Made by a program: the position numbers and the translations under genes. The notes under the pieces are model-generated. The model did not search any database, was not told where the DNA came from, and worked only from the letters and a program-made list of their open reading frames with translations. Below, in pieces: positions 8,441 through 17,356 of a DNA stretch of 64,000 nucleotides (its first letter is position 1; each line of letters starts with the position of its first letter). The DNA is from JAFGLZ01 sp964390905 (GTDB lineage: Bacteria; Planctomycetota; Phycisphaerae; UBA1845; JAFGLZ01): positions 1-64,000 of the forward strand of contig CAYMLO010000007.1 in NCBI GenBank assembly GCA_964390905.1, in the 5' to 3' direction.

Positions 8441-9460
8441 GTCCATACCAAGTAGGTCATCTTCTTCCTGCCGGCTGTGCTTGACTTCGCATAGCGAGAC
8501 TTGGCATCTGGTGGAAACATCGGAAGCGGAGAAGCGAATCGTACATGGTATAGACTGGTAATTTACATCACCATAAACATAAAACAGTATGGAATTATGA
8601 TTACCTTCAGTCAGCACGGCACTCCGGTGTCCTCCGAGGGTGTGGGTCCAACGAGGTCGACAAGTAGCTTAGGGGGCCTCAAGCCTCCGCGAGCCCCTCG
8701 CGGATGGCGAACCGCGTTAGCTCGACGCGGTCATGGATGTCGAGCTTGGCCATCAGGTTGTTGCAGTGGCGGTTCACCGTGTTGGGGCTGATGTGCATCA
8801 CCTTGGCGATCTCTTTCTGAGACAGGCCGCGAGCAATGTACCGCAAGACGACTGTCTCGCGCTCGGAGAGCGTCGAGAGGCGAGACCTGCTGTTGCCGAC
8901 CAGGCGCGTTCCGCTCGCGTCCGCCACGATCCGGGCCTCCACCTCCGGGGAGAAGTAAGCGACGCCCGAGGACACCTTGCGGATCGCTTCGACAAGGGCT
9001 TCCTCCGACTCGGTCGTCGTGATGTACCCCCATGCCTGAACGTCAAGCGTCTGTTCGATGTCTTGGTCGCGGCAGGAGCTGCCGAGGAAGAGCACGCGAG
9101 AGTTGGGAGACTGCTTGCGTATCGTTCGGGCGGCCTCGAAGCAAAGCATGCCGGGCATGTCGATGTCCATCAGCACGATGTCGGGCCTGAGTCTCAGGGC
9201 CTCAGCCACCGCTTCCTCGGCGTTGCCGACGCTGGCCACGACCCTCAGATCCGGTTCCGCCGAGAGCCGATTCGTGAGCATTCCGCGGACGAGCGCGTGG
9301 TCATCGGCCAGTACGATCGAGATGGTGCGCGTCGACGGCGTCTCTCCTGGTGGGATCGCCTTCAGGCGATCCCCGTGATGCTCCGATGGCGCGTACTTGT
9401 GGCTGACCCAGCTCACCGTACAGCTCCCGGAGACCATGAGGCTACGGTAGTCCTTCCTCC
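8441..9460. repeat. tandem duplication unit A (1020 bp) containing a regulator gene
   Basis: This unit and 9461-10480 align across their whole length at a constant offset of 1020 bp. Besides the gene, both share the 3' flank (CTCCGGTGTCCTCCGAG, AAACATCGGAA) and the 5' flank around CTCCCGG. The similarity begins and ends where the units abut, so this is a direct tandem duplication of one gene with its control region. The flanks have diverged far more than the coding part. Confidence 0.75.
8679..9437 (-). CDS. NarL-family response regulator, duplicate A, start and receiver lysine altered
   Basis: Receiver plus LuxR-type helix-turn-helix protein, nearly identical to duplicate B. It keeps the acidic DD pair, the phospho-acceptor Asp (IVLMDIDMPG) and the DNA-binding domain (LSERETVVLRYIARG, ISPNTVNRHCNNLM). 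Two defects are visible: the codon matching the GTG start of copy B is TCG here although AGGAG is retained upstream, and the invariant receiver lysine (GYVTKTESE in B) is threonine (GYITTTESE). Translation would need an upstream start, an ATG at 9437 or a GTG at 9416 preceded by GGGAG, adding 27-34 residues that derive from former leader sequence. It may be an altered-function or decaying paralogue. The 5' end is uncertain. Confidence 0.75.
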   Translation of the reverse strand: MVSGSCTVSWVSHKYAPSEHHGDRLKAIPPGETPSTRTISIVLADDHALVRGMLTNRLSAEPDLRVVASVGNAEEAVAEALRLRPDIVLMDIDMPGMLCFEAARTIRKQSPNSRVLFLGSSCRDQDIEQTLDVQAWGYITTTESEEALVEAIRKVSSGVAYFSPEVEARIVADASGTRLVGNSRSRLSTLSERETVVLRYIARGLSQKEIAKVMHISPNTVNRHCNNLMAKLDIHDRVELTRFAIREGLAEA

Positions 9461-9593
9461 CCACAGCAGGAGATAGGCCACTTCCTTCCAGCCAGCCGCG
9501 CCTGACCTTACGCAGCGACGCTGGGCTTCTGGCCCAAACATCGGAATTGGAGCACGGATTTGTGCATGGTGTAGATTAGTCATTCTCCTCATT

Positions 9594-9629
9594 GGAGGCG
9601 CGCGACACCATGAAACAATGGTCGCCTCC
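9594..9629 (-). terminator. possible transcription terminator hairpin after regulator B
   Basis: GGAGGCG (9594-9600) pairs perfectly with CGCCTCC (9623-9629); inside it ACCAT (9607-9611) pairs with ATGGT (9618-9622) around a GAAACA loop, with a 6-base bulge on one side. It lies 70 bp past the stop of regulator B in the reading direction. No T-run follows, so termination is only a possibility. Confidence 0.35.
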
Positions 9630-9698
9630 AGTCATCACGGTACTCCGGTGTCCTCCGAGCGCGTGGGTCCAGCGGGGTCTGCAAGTGGCTGAGGGACC

Positions 9699-10355
9699 TC
9701 AAGCTTCCGCGAGTCCCTCCCGGATGGCGAACCGGGTGAGCTCGACGCGGTCATGGATGTCGAGTTTGGCCATCAGGTTGTTGCAGTGGCGATTCACCGT
9801 GTGGGGGCTGATGTGCATCAACCTGGCGATCTCTTTCTGGGACAGGCCTCGAGCGATGTATCGAAGGACGACCGTCTCGCGCTCGGAGAGCGTAGAGAGG
9901 CGAGACCTGCTGCCGCCGACCAGATGCGTTCCGCTCGCGTCCGCCACGATTCGGGCCTTCGCCTCCGGGGAGAAGTAGGCTACGCCCGAGGAGACCTTGC
10001 GGATCCCCTCGACCAGGGCCTCCTCCGACTCGGTTTTGGTGACGTACCCCCATGCCTGAACGTCGAGCGTTTGTTCGATGTCCTGATCGCGGCAGGAGCT
10101 GCCGAGGAAGAGTACGCGAGAGTTGGGAGACTGCTTCCGTATCGTTCGGGCGGCTTCGAAACAGAGCATGCCGGGCATGTCGACATCCATCAGCACGATG
10201 TCGGGCCTGAGTCTCAGGACCTCCGCCACGGCTTCTTCGGCGTTGCCGACGCTGGCCACGACCCTCAGATCCGGTTCCGCCGAGAGCCGATTCGTGAGCA
10301 TGCCGCGGACGAGCGCATGATCGTCGGCCAGTACGATCGAGATCGTACGCGTCAC
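9699..10355 (-). CDS. NarL-family response regulator, duplicate B
   Basis: 218-residue two-component DNA-binding regulator. The receiver domain has DD at 11-12, phospho-acceptor Asp57 (IVLMDVDMPG) and Lys107 (YVTKTESE); the C-terminal LuxR-type domain contains LSERETVVLRYIARG and ISPHTVNRHCNNLMAKL. The GTG start at 10355 is well supported by AGGAGG seven bases upstream; the open frame continues upstream into sequence that is only leader in the duplicate. No kinase gene is adjacent in this orientation; the hybrid kinase 1.9 kb downstream and its own regulator are the nearest signalling partners, so cross-talk is plausible. Target genes are unknown. Confidence 0.9.
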   Translation of the reverse strand: MTRTISIVLADDHALVRGMLTNRLSAEPDLRVVASVGNAEEAVAEVLRLRPDIVLMDVDMPGMLCFEAARTIRKQSPNSRVLFLGSSCRDQDIEQTLDVQAWGYVTKTESEEALVEGIRKVSSGVAYFSPEAKARIVADASGTHLVGGSRSRLSTLSERETVVLRYIARGLSQKEIARLMHISPHTVNRHCNNLMAKLDIHDRVELTRFAIREGLAEA

Positions 10356-10480
10356 GAGCGCGCCTCCTGTTCGGCTCGCATCTGAACGATTGCCGTGATA
10401 CCCCGTCGGCGAGTGTTTATTAGATGACACAGCCCAGGGAAAAACTCCCGGGGGCTATGAGGGCACAATGAACCCTGCCC

Positions 10481-11025
10481 CCTACCGTCGACGCATTGAT
10501 GTGGTCGTGGTTGGGCCGTCCCCGTATCACGTGTGTTCGGAGCTTCCTTGTCGAATGCGAGAGTCCGATTGTCTCTCCCGGCGCGGCGTCCAGGTGCATT
10601 GTATCACAGTATCAAGGGGTTTCAAGCAGCACTTCGAAGGTCGATCTTGTCCGAGACGCCATCCAGGGCCGAAAAACTGTCACACCTACTCTCCTATTCG
10701 CAGCTGGGCGACTGCGCGCGGACACTTCTGCTGTTTCTGAGATTTCCAGGAGCTAGCGGAGCTCGCGAAGCCAGGATGTGGTCGGAGACTGATCCGACGA
10801 ACTGGGCGGATGTTCCTGCACCGAAGATGTGCGATGCCATAAAGCAGAGGTTGCCGGGCATAGGCTCGCTTGAATTTGTCGCATGGCGTCAGGTCTTCGC
10901 GTCCGCCGTGCGGTGTTCGCTTCCGACCGAGGTTGACCGCAGGCGTCTGATTTGCGAACCTTCTCGGGTCTCGTGCTCGCGAGACCACGTCTGTGCGGAA
11001 CCACGTCTGTAAGGAGATCCATCCC
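10481..11025. other. intergenic region upstream of the P5C dehydrogenase gene
   Basis: Some 545 bp between the divergently read regulator B and the dehydrogenase gene. The plus-strand open frame here has no recognisable features. Its right part (10891-11012) is the second copy of the diverged repeat seen at 8281-8400. Promoters for both flanking genes probably lie here but none could be fixed. Confidence 0.45.
10891..11012 (+). repeat. diverged direct repeat, copy Y
   Basis: Partner of copy X at 8281-8400, same orientation. The best conserved part begins at GACCGAGG (10925). It ends just before the AAGGAG ribosome site of the dehydrogenase gene, so it may be the 5' leader of that gene, with copy X being a displaced duplicate. 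Confidence 0.45.
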
Positions 11026-12651
11026 ATGTTCAACGGCCTGTTTCAGATCCCCCAGCCCGTCAACGAGCCCGTTCTGGGTTACGCGCCGGGCAGCCCGGAG
11101 CGAGCCGAGCTGACCGCCAAGCTCGAGGAGATGCTCGGCCAGCAGGTCGAGGTGCCGATGATCATCGGCGGCCAAGAAGTCCGCAGCGGCGACCTGGCCA
11201 ACATGGTCTGCCCGCATGACCACCAGCACGTTCTTGGGCGGTATCACTGCGGCAGCGAGGCCTACGTTCACCAGGCCATTGACGCGGCCAACGAGGCGAA
11301 GGAGACCTGGTCCGAGATGCCCTGGGACGCCCGGGCGATCGTGCTGCTCAAAGCTGCCGACCTGTTGGCTGGCAAGTACCGCCAGACGCTCAACGCCGCC
11401 ACCATGCTCAACACCAGCAAGACGCCGCATCAGGCGGAGATCGACGCCGCCTGCGAGCTGATCGACTTCTGGCGGTTCAACCCCCACTTCATGCAGATCG
11501 TCTATGGCGATCAGCCCGTCTCGACCCCCGGCGTGCAGAACTATATGGAGCATCGCCCCCTGGAAGGTTTCGTCCTGGCCCTCACGCCGTTCAACTTCGC
11601 CTCCATCGCCGGGAACCTGCCCACGGCGCCGGCGCTGATGGGAAACACGGTCGTGTGGAAACCGGCGTCGGCGGCGGTCCTGCCGGCTTACTACATCATG
11701 AAGATACTCGAGGAGGCCGGCATGCCCCCGGGTGTCATCAACATGGTGCCGGGCCCCGGGCCCGTCGTCGGCCCGCCGGCGCTGAATCATCTGGACCTCG
11801 GCGGCATTCACTTCACCGGCAGCACGTACGTCTTCTCGACGATCTGGCTGGCGGTCGGGTCGGACATCCGCAAGTACTACTCCTACCCGCGCATCGTCGG
11901 GGAGACCGGCGGGAAGGACTTCATCATCGCCCACGCCAGTTGCGACGTGGACGCCCTGGTGGCGGCCGTGGTCCGCGGGGCGTACGAGTATCAGGGCCAG
12001 AAGTGCTCGGCGGCCTCTCGGCTGTACGTCCCTGACGCGATCTGGCCGACCGTCAAGGATCGGCTGCTCGGGGAGATCGCCGACATCAAGATGGGTGACG
12101 TCGCCGACCTCAAGAACTTCATGGGCGCCGTCATCGACAAGAACGCGTTCGGGACCATCAAGGGCTACATCGAATTCGCCAAGACTGCCGCCGACATGGA
12201 GATCCTCACCGGTGGCGAGTGCGACGACTCGACCGGGCACTTCATCGAGCCGACCGTGGTGTTGAGCAAGGACCCCAAGAGCAAGCTGATGTCGGAGGAG
12301 ATCTTCGGGCCGGTCTTGACGGTCTACGTGTATCCGGAACGCGAGTACGAAGATGCGCTGAACCTGGTCGATCAGACCTCGCCGTACGCCCTGACCGGAT
12401 CGGTGTTCGCGTTGGATCGGGGCGCGATCGTCAAGGCGATGAGCGCGCTGCGTCATGCGGCCGGCAACTTCTACGTCAACGACAAGCCGACCGGTGCGGT
12501 CGTCGGTCAGCAGCCGTTCGGCGGGGCGCGGGCGTCGGGCACGAACGACAAAGCGGGCAGCTGGCTGAACTTGGAGCGATGGGTCTCCCCGCGTACGATC
12601 AAGGAGACGTTCCTGCCGCCGACGGACTGGCGGTACCCGCACATGGGTTGA
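11026..12651 (+). CDS. pruA: 1-pyrroline-5-carboxylate dehydrogenase (glutamate semialdehyde dehydrogenase)
   Basis: 541-residue NAD(P)-dependent aldehyde dehydrogenase oxidising glutamate-5-semialdehyde to glutamate, the last step of proline breakdown. Length and N-terminus match the stand-alone bacterial/mitochondrial P5CDH subgroup rather than the PutA fusion. Visible active-site elements: LTPFNF with Asn190, the cofactor region FTGSTYVFSTIW, ETGGKDF with Glu293 and GQKCSA with the nucleophile Cys327, then EIFGPVLTVYVY. The ATG at 11026 has AAGGAG nine bases upstream; the frame extends 11 codons further without a ribosome site. A GGCAGC/GCTGCC hairpin (12653-12667) follows the stop codon. 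No proline dehydrogenase is adjacent, so the partner must lie elsewhere. Confidence 0.93.
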   Translation: MFNGLFQIPQPVNEPVLGYAPGSPERAELTAKLEEMLGQQVEVPMIIGGQEVRSGDLANMVCPHDHQHVLGRYHCGSEAYVHQAIDAANEAKETWSEMPWDARAIVLLKAADLLAGKYRQTLNAATMLNTSKTPHQAEIDAACELIDFWRFNPHFMQIVYGDQPVSTPGVQNYMEHRPLEGFVLALTPFNFASIAGNLPTAPALMGNTVVWKPASAAVLPAYYIMKILEEAGMPPGVINMVPGPGPVVGPPALNHLDLGGIHFTGSTYVFSTIWLAVGSDIRKYYSYPRIVGETGGKDFIIAHASCDVDALVAAVVRGAYEYQGQKCSAASRLYVPDAIWPTVKDRLLGEIADIKMGDVADLKNFMGAVIDKNAFGTIKGYIEFAKTAADMEILTGGECDDSTGHFIEPTVVLSKDPKSKLMSEEIFGPVLTVYVYPEREYEDALNLVDQTSPYALTGSVFALDRGAIVKAMSALRHAAGNFYVNDKPTGAVVGQQPFGGARASGTNDKAGSWLNLERWVSPRTIKETFLPPTDWRYPHMG

Positions 12652-12715
12652 AGGCAGCGGCGCTGCCGGGCCTTGGCGTTCGGCCAGTCGACCGGGTCAT
12701 CGAAGGGGAAACGCC

Positions 12716-14773
12716 ATGCATCACGGTCGGATCTGCCTGGTCCGTTCCATGAACATCTTGCTAGCCCTCGGCTCGTTTGCGGCGCAGGCTGCGCCGGCGC
12801 GTGCGCTCGAGTTCCCCGGGCCGCGCCCAGGCCGGGCTGAGGCGCGGTTGGGCGACGGGCACCTCGTTCTGGAAAACGCCGCCATCTCGGCGACGTGGCG
12901 AGTCACCTCCAACAGGCTGCAATGGGACGGCGTCGTGAATCGGATGACGAATGACGCAGTGCGCGCATGGGGTCCAGAGCTCTTCAGCCTCAAGCTTGCC
13001 GACGGGCGATCGGTGAAGGCCAGCGAGTTTCGGCCGGCGGGGAAGGTAGCGCGAAGCAAGCTGAAACGTGCGCCCGGCGCCGTGCAGCGATCGCTGTGTT
13101 TCGGCGGCTGGGAGGTCGTCGTCCCGCTCGTCTCGAGCGACGGTCGCATCCGGGTCGAATGGCGGGCGATTCTGCGAGATGGATCGAACTACGTCCGACA
13201 GCAGCTTGCCGTGCATTCCACCAAGACGCCGCTTGCGCTGAGCGAAGTGTCGTTTCTGCAGTTCGACGCGCCCCGCGCCCGCGCGATGGGCGTCGTTGAC
13301 GGCTCGCCCGTCGTCGATGGCACGCTGTTCTTCGCCTGCGAGGACCCGATGGCCCGCAACCGTGCGGCGCAAGGCCGGGTGTCGTGCGCCGTCCCCGTGT
13401 ACGGCGTGCTGAAACCGGGAGCGTCCTGGATGGGCACATCCGTGACCGGCGCGGTTCCGCGCGATCAGCTACGGCGTGCCTTCCTCTACTACGTCGAGCG
13501 TGAACGCCCGCGCCCCTACAAGCCCTTCTTGCACTACAACTCCTGGTACGACATCGCCTGGAAGGATCGCAAGATGAGCGAGGCGCAGTGCCTCGAACGG
13601 ATCGAGGCTTTCGGACGTTGCCTGTTCAAGCAGCGGGCCACGAAGCTCGACGCGTTCGTCTTCGACGACGGGTGGGATGACAACAAGACGCTGTGGGGGT
13701 TTCACGAGGGATTCCCGCGTGGCTTCAAGCCCCTGGTATCGGTGGCCTCCAGGTACGGATCGGCGTTGGGCGCGTGGCTGTCGCCGTGGGGTGGGTACAG
13801 TCAAGCGAAGAAGGAACGACTGGAATACGGCGCCACGCAGGGCTTCGAGACGAATCCCCGGGGTTTCTCGCTTGCGGGTCCGAAGTACTACGACCGATTC
13901 CGCGACGTGTGTGTCGAGATGATGCGGGATCACGGCGTCAGGTTCTTCAAGTTCGACGGCGTCGGGGCGGGGACCTCGCCCACGGGGGTAGGCAACGAGT
14001 ACGGTCCGGACATCCAAGCGCTGTATCGATTGCTCGGGGACTTGCGCGGCTTCTGTCCGGAGGTCTTTCTCAACGTCACCGCTGGTACGTGGCCGTCGCC
14101 GTTCTGGCTGTGGCACAGCGACGCGGTCTGGCGCGGCGGGAGAGATGCGTCGCACGCGGGGCCGGGCTCGATGCGGCAGCGGTGGCTGACGTATCGCGAC
14201 GCGATCGCCTATCAGCGGGCCGTTCTTGGCGCGCCGCTGTTTCCGCTCAACTCGCTGAAGTCCCAGGGGCTGTGTCTCGGCCAACTGGGTCGCGACTACG
14301 CCAAGATGACCGTCGATCCGAAGGACGTGATTGACGAAATCCGCATGATGTTCGTCTCGGGAACGCAACAGCAGGACCTGTTCGTCACGCCGGCGTTGAT
14401 GACGCCCGAGCTGTGGGATGCCCTGGCCGAAGCGGCGAATTGGTGTCGGCGGAACGCCGACGTCCTGGTCGACACCCACTGGGTCGGGGGTGATCCGTCC
14501 AAGGGGCAGGTGTACGGATACGCATCCTGGTCTCGGCGCAAGGGGATCCTCGGATTGCGCAACCCATCCGATGCGGCACAAACGCTGGAGCTCAGCCTGC
14601 AAAGGGGATTCGAGCTGCCTCCGGGCGCGCCTCGCCGGTATCTGCTTCGAAGCCCGTGGAAGGGGGACAGTCCGAAACCGGACCTCACGCTGGAAGCTGG
14701 TCAGCGCCATCACTTCCAATTGGCTCCCTTCGAGGTTCTGGTGTTGGACGCCGTCCCTGTTGGGAACAAGTAA
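12716..14773 (+). CDS. secreted GH36-like (alpha-galactosidase-type) glycoside hydrolase
   Basis: 685-residue exported protein with a signal peptide (MNILLALGSFAAQAAPARA). A beta-sandwich N-terminal domain (about 35-260) precedes a TIM barrel of the GH-D clan type: HYNSWYD, LDAFVFDDGWDD, GAWLSPWGGY, and RFFKFDGVG in which Asp414 is the expected nucleophile; LWHSDAVWRGG may supply the acid/base Asp. A short C-terminal beta domain follows (from about 610). Related proteins act on alpha-galactosides, but the substrate of this distant member cannot be stated. GGGG lies seven bases before the ATG; a second ATG at 12749 would give a tighter signal peptide. It opens a series of secreted glycan enzymes. 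Confidence 0.78.
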   Translation: MHHGRICLVRSMNILLALGSFAAQAAPARALEFPGPRPGRAEARLGDGHLVLENAAISATWRVTSNRLQWDGVVNRMTNDAVRAWGPELFSLKLADGRSVKASEFRPAGKVARSKLKRAPGAVQRSLCFGGWEVVVPLVSSDGRIRVEWRAILRDGSNYVRQQLAVHSTKTPLALSEVSFLQFDAPRARAMGVVDGSPVVDGTLFFACEDPMARNRAAQGRVSCAVPVYGVLKPGASWMGTSVTGAVPRDQLRRAFLYYVERERPRPYKPFLHYNSWYDIAWKDRKMSEAQCLERIEAFGRCLFKQRATKLDAFVFDDGWDDNKTLWGFHEGFPRGFKPLVSVASRYGSALGAWLSPWGGYSQAKKERLEYGATQGFETNPRGFSLAGPKYYDRFRDVCVEMMRDHGVRFFKFDGVGAGTSPTGVGNEYGPDIQALYRLLGDLRGFCPEVFLNVTAGTWPSPFWLWHSDAVWRGGRDASHAGPGSMRQRWLTYRDAIAYQRAVLGAPLFPLNSLKSQGLCLGQLGRDYAKMTVDPKDVIDEIRMMFVSGTQQQDLFVTPALMTPELWDALAEAANWCRRNADVLVDTHWVGGDPSKGQVYGYASWSRRKGILGLRNPSDAAQTLELSLQRGFELPPGAPRRYLLRSPWKGDSPKPDLTLEAGQRHHFQLAPFEVLVLDAVPVGNK

Positions 14774-14893
14774 ATTCCGTGGGAGACGCGTCGCCTTCAG
14801 ACGGGCGAGGGTTGAGCGCCCGGGCTGTGTCCCTATGATTCAGGCGAGGTGACGAAGCGACGCGCCTGCGATCGGCCTGTGGAGATCATGACC

Positions 14894-17320
14894 ATGTACC
14901 GAGGGCACATTTCCTGTGTGTTCGTCCTGGCTGTCTGTTTGGGTGGAGGTGCGGAAGCCGCAGCACCTTCGCAGGACGTGGGAAAGGACGGGGGCGAGAT
15001 CAATCTGGCCATCGGCGGTGTCGGTGGCGTGTACTTCCTGGCCTCGCCGGGCAAGCTCGTGGTGGACGTGGAGAAACGCGACCGGAACCGGCGAGGGCGG
15101 CGGACGGATCTGCGGGCCATTCTGGTAGGACCGGATCGCCGCGTGCTGCAAGACGTCACGCTGCCCGATGACGGGCGGCCGACGGGCAGCGGGGTAGGGC
15201 CGGCGCGGCGGGCGCGTCTGTCGACCCAGGTCGCACGGAAGGGCGTATACGCGCTGAACGTCACGGTATCGAACGACCGGTACGGCAATGACATCATCTG
15301 GGGGTTCCGGACGAACTGCCCGCGGTACCTGATCGAAACGTCGCGTGGGCACCGGGATGAACGGCACACCGAGCCGATCGTCTTGCTAAACCCCGGCAAG
15401 CCCGGGAACGTGTGTTTCGCACCGCGCAGGGGGGCGTTCGGCGTGGAGGTCACGGGTCTGCCGGGCGACGTGAAGGCGTTGCCGGTCTACGACGCAAAGG
15501 GCGCGCTCATCGAACGGCTGCAGGTCGGCAGTGATGGCCGGGCGTCGCACACGTTCGCCGCGGATGTCCATCGGGAAGCAGTGCCCTGGCGGCTGCATCT
15601 GGCCAAGCAACAGGCGACCCTCCAGATCGACGGAGTGACCCGTTGGGACCGAGCGGATCTCTACCCCGACCTGGGGTACTGGACGCCGGAGGCGGGCTCC
15701 TGGTTTCCCTTTCGACCTTACCGATGGCTTCTGACGCCGTACAGCAGGACGGTGTACGGGCGGGCTGGGGACCACGGGGAGATCGCGTTTCGAGTGCACA
15801 ACAACTCAGGCCAGCCGAAGACGATTCTGTTGGGCATGGAGTTTCCTGATGGCGCGTGGCCGGCCCGGTTGTCTGCCCAGGAGGTTGTGGTCAAGTCGAA
15901 GGAGACGGCCGAGGTGACAATTCGGTATTCCCTTCCGGCTGAGGGGCAGACCCGGGTTTGTCATCTACGAGCCACGCCGGCCGAAGACCCCGACTTCTCG
16001 ACCTACTCGACGTTGACGGTGAAAGCGGGGGAGGCGCCGGCGACGCGGCCGCTGGCCATGCCCTTGGTGCTCAAGCCCTATCATCATGAGAACGAGCGTT
16101 TCGGCTACCTGCCCGGCTGTCCGCTGGATTGGGAGATGTACTTCGACCTCGAGAACCGGCCCTTCACCAGGACCCGAGACGGTTTCGAAGCGCTGCGTGA
16201 CGGGCGGTGGGTGGCCTGCGATTTGCAGACTGCCGTGCAGTCGCGGACGCCAGGGCTCGACGGGGCTCCCTCCGAGTCCCGCATATCCAACACGAAGATC
16301 GCGTTCGACCGCGACAACGACGTGTACCTTCTGGCCGCGTTCGGGCGCCGGGCCGCACTGCTGCACTCGAAGGACGGGGGACGCACGTTTGCGGCCTACG
16401 GGTTGGGGAAGCAGGGCGGGGTGGATATCGAGCAGTTCTCCGGGCACAACGTGCCGGACGGACCGCCGCCGGTCTTGCGCTCCATTCGGACGGCCTCCGA
16501 CAAGAAGCTGCGGTGGCGACACATCAGCGACCTGGAGCTGTTCGTGCCCAAGAAGGAGAACGGACGGCTGTCGATCGGGAAGCCCATTCTCATCTCCAGG
16601 CAGAGCCTGGGCGTGGGCGGCCATTCGGGGGTGCCCTCCGCCGTGGTCTCGCGCGGCTCGAAGGTGCATGTCGTTTGGGCGGAGGCGACGGACCCGAAGG
16701 TCCGCGTCCCCGGCGTACCCACGTACGTGACGACCTACGATCGCAAGACCGGGGTGCTCGGCAAGCCCGTCTTGGTGGGGTACGGGGCGCCGCCGAACGA
16801 CGTTCACAACCGCCCTTGTATCACCATGGACGGCAAGGGAACGCTCCACGTCCTGACGGGAACGCACGGGAGCGTCTTCCACTATGCCCGTTCGGCCAAA
16901 CCCAACGACGCCCATTCGGGTTGGAGCCGGGCCGAGCCCGTTGGGGACGGATTGCTCCAGACCTACATCGGGATGGTGTGCGGTTCCGACGGCACGCTTC
17001 ACGTGGTCTTTCGACTGTGGAGACGCGACCGCGAGTACTTCCCCAGCGGGGCGGTCTTCGCGACGCTTGCCTATCAGCGGAAGCGCCCCGGACAGCCGTG
17101 GGAGTCGCCCAGGCTCCTGATCGTCTCGGCGCTGTCCGAGTACAGCATCTTCTACCACCGCCTCACGATCGACAGGAGAGGGCGCCTGTTTCTGTCGTAC
17201 GACTACTGGTCCACGCACTGGTTCTACCGGACCGACCACTTCGGGAGGCGGCGTGCGCTGCTAACGTCTACGGACGGCGGGGACACCTGGAAGCTGGCGG
17301 AGACGCGAGACCTTCGCTAG
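14894..17320 (+). CDS. secreted BNR-repeat (sialidase-fold) protein
   Basis: About 808 residues. A signal peptide (HISCVFVLAVCLGGGAEA) precedes N-terminal beta-rich domains (20-370) that look like Ig-like or carbohydrate-binding modules, and a C-terminal propeller-like region with two Asp-box motifs, HSKDGGRTF and TSTDGGDTW, near its beginning and end. Such proteins include lyases and hydrolases of plant or algal polysaccharides, but the catalytic arginine triad of true sialidases was not identified, so the activity is open. The ATG at 14894 is nine bases from GGAG; an ATG two codons earlier is too close to it. It follows the GH36-like gene by 120 bp on the same strand. Confidence 0.7.
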   Translation: MYRGHISCVFVLAVCLGGGAEAAAPSQDVGKDGGEINLAIGGVGGVYFLASPGKLVVDVEKRDRNRRGRRTDLRAILVGPDRRVLQDVTLPDDGRPTGSGVGPARRARLSTQVARKGVYALNVTVSNDRYGNDIIWGFRTNCPRYLIETSRGHRDERHTEPIVLLNPGKPGNVCFAPRRGAFGVEVTGLPGDVKALPVYDAKGALIERLQVGSDGRASHTFAADVHREAVPWRLHLAKQQATLQIDGVTRWDRADLYPDLGYWTPEAGSWFPFRPYRWLLTPYSRTVYGRAGDHGEIAFRVHNNSGQPKTILLGMEFPDGAWPARLSAQEVVVKSKETAEVTIRYSLPAEGQTRVCHLRATPAEDPDFSTYSTLTVKAGEAPATRPLAMPLVLKPYHHENERFGYLPGCPLDWEMYFDLENRPFTRTRDGFEALRDGRWVACDLQTAVQSRTPGLDGAPSESRISNTKIAFDRDNDVYLLAAFGRRAALLHSKDGGRTFAAYGLGKQGGVDIEQFSGHNVPDGPPPVLRSIRTASDKKLRWRHISDLELFVPKKENGRLSIGKPILISRQSLGVGGHSGVPSAVVSRGSKVHVVWAEATDPKVRVPGVPTYVTTYDRKTGVLGKPVLVGYGAPPNDVHNRPCITMDGKGTLHVLTGTHGSVFHYARSAKPNDAHSGWSRAEPVGDGLLQTYIGMVCGSDGTLHVVFRLWRRDREYFPSGAVFATLAYQRKRPGQPWESPRLLIVSALSEYSIFYHRLTIDRRGRLFLSYDYWSTHWFYRTDHFGRRRALLTSTDGGDTWKLAETRDLR

Positions 17321-17356
17321 CGCCGTCAGAACTTAATGGGCCAAGGAATCGTTCAG

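Larger units (their letters stand above)
9461..10480. repeat. tandem duplication unit B (1020 bp) containing a regulator gene
   Basis: Second copy of the unit described for 8441-9460, same orientation and directly abutting. It holds the better preserved regulator gene, whose start codon and receiver lysine are intact, and a GC-rich hairpin downstream of the gene that unit A does not share at the same position. Confidence 0.75.

Noticed and set aside
8557..8605. A hairpin in unit A thought to be the covarying counterpart of the unit B terminator hairpin
   Set aside because: In the ungapped alignment of the two flanks the paired bases fall at different columns, so this is not the same structure.
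10533..11012. Plus-strand open frame upstream of the P5C dehydrogenase that spans repeat copy Y
   Set aside because: The partner region at 8281-8400 does not keep one intact frame, so coding is not supported; recorded as a decayed repeat.
10753..12642. Long open frame (629 codons) on the minus strand opposite the P5C dehydrogenase gene
   Set aside because: It is an antisense shadow caused by high GC; composition is Arg/Asp/Val/His-rich and has no protein family features, while the plus-strand frame is a clear enzyme.
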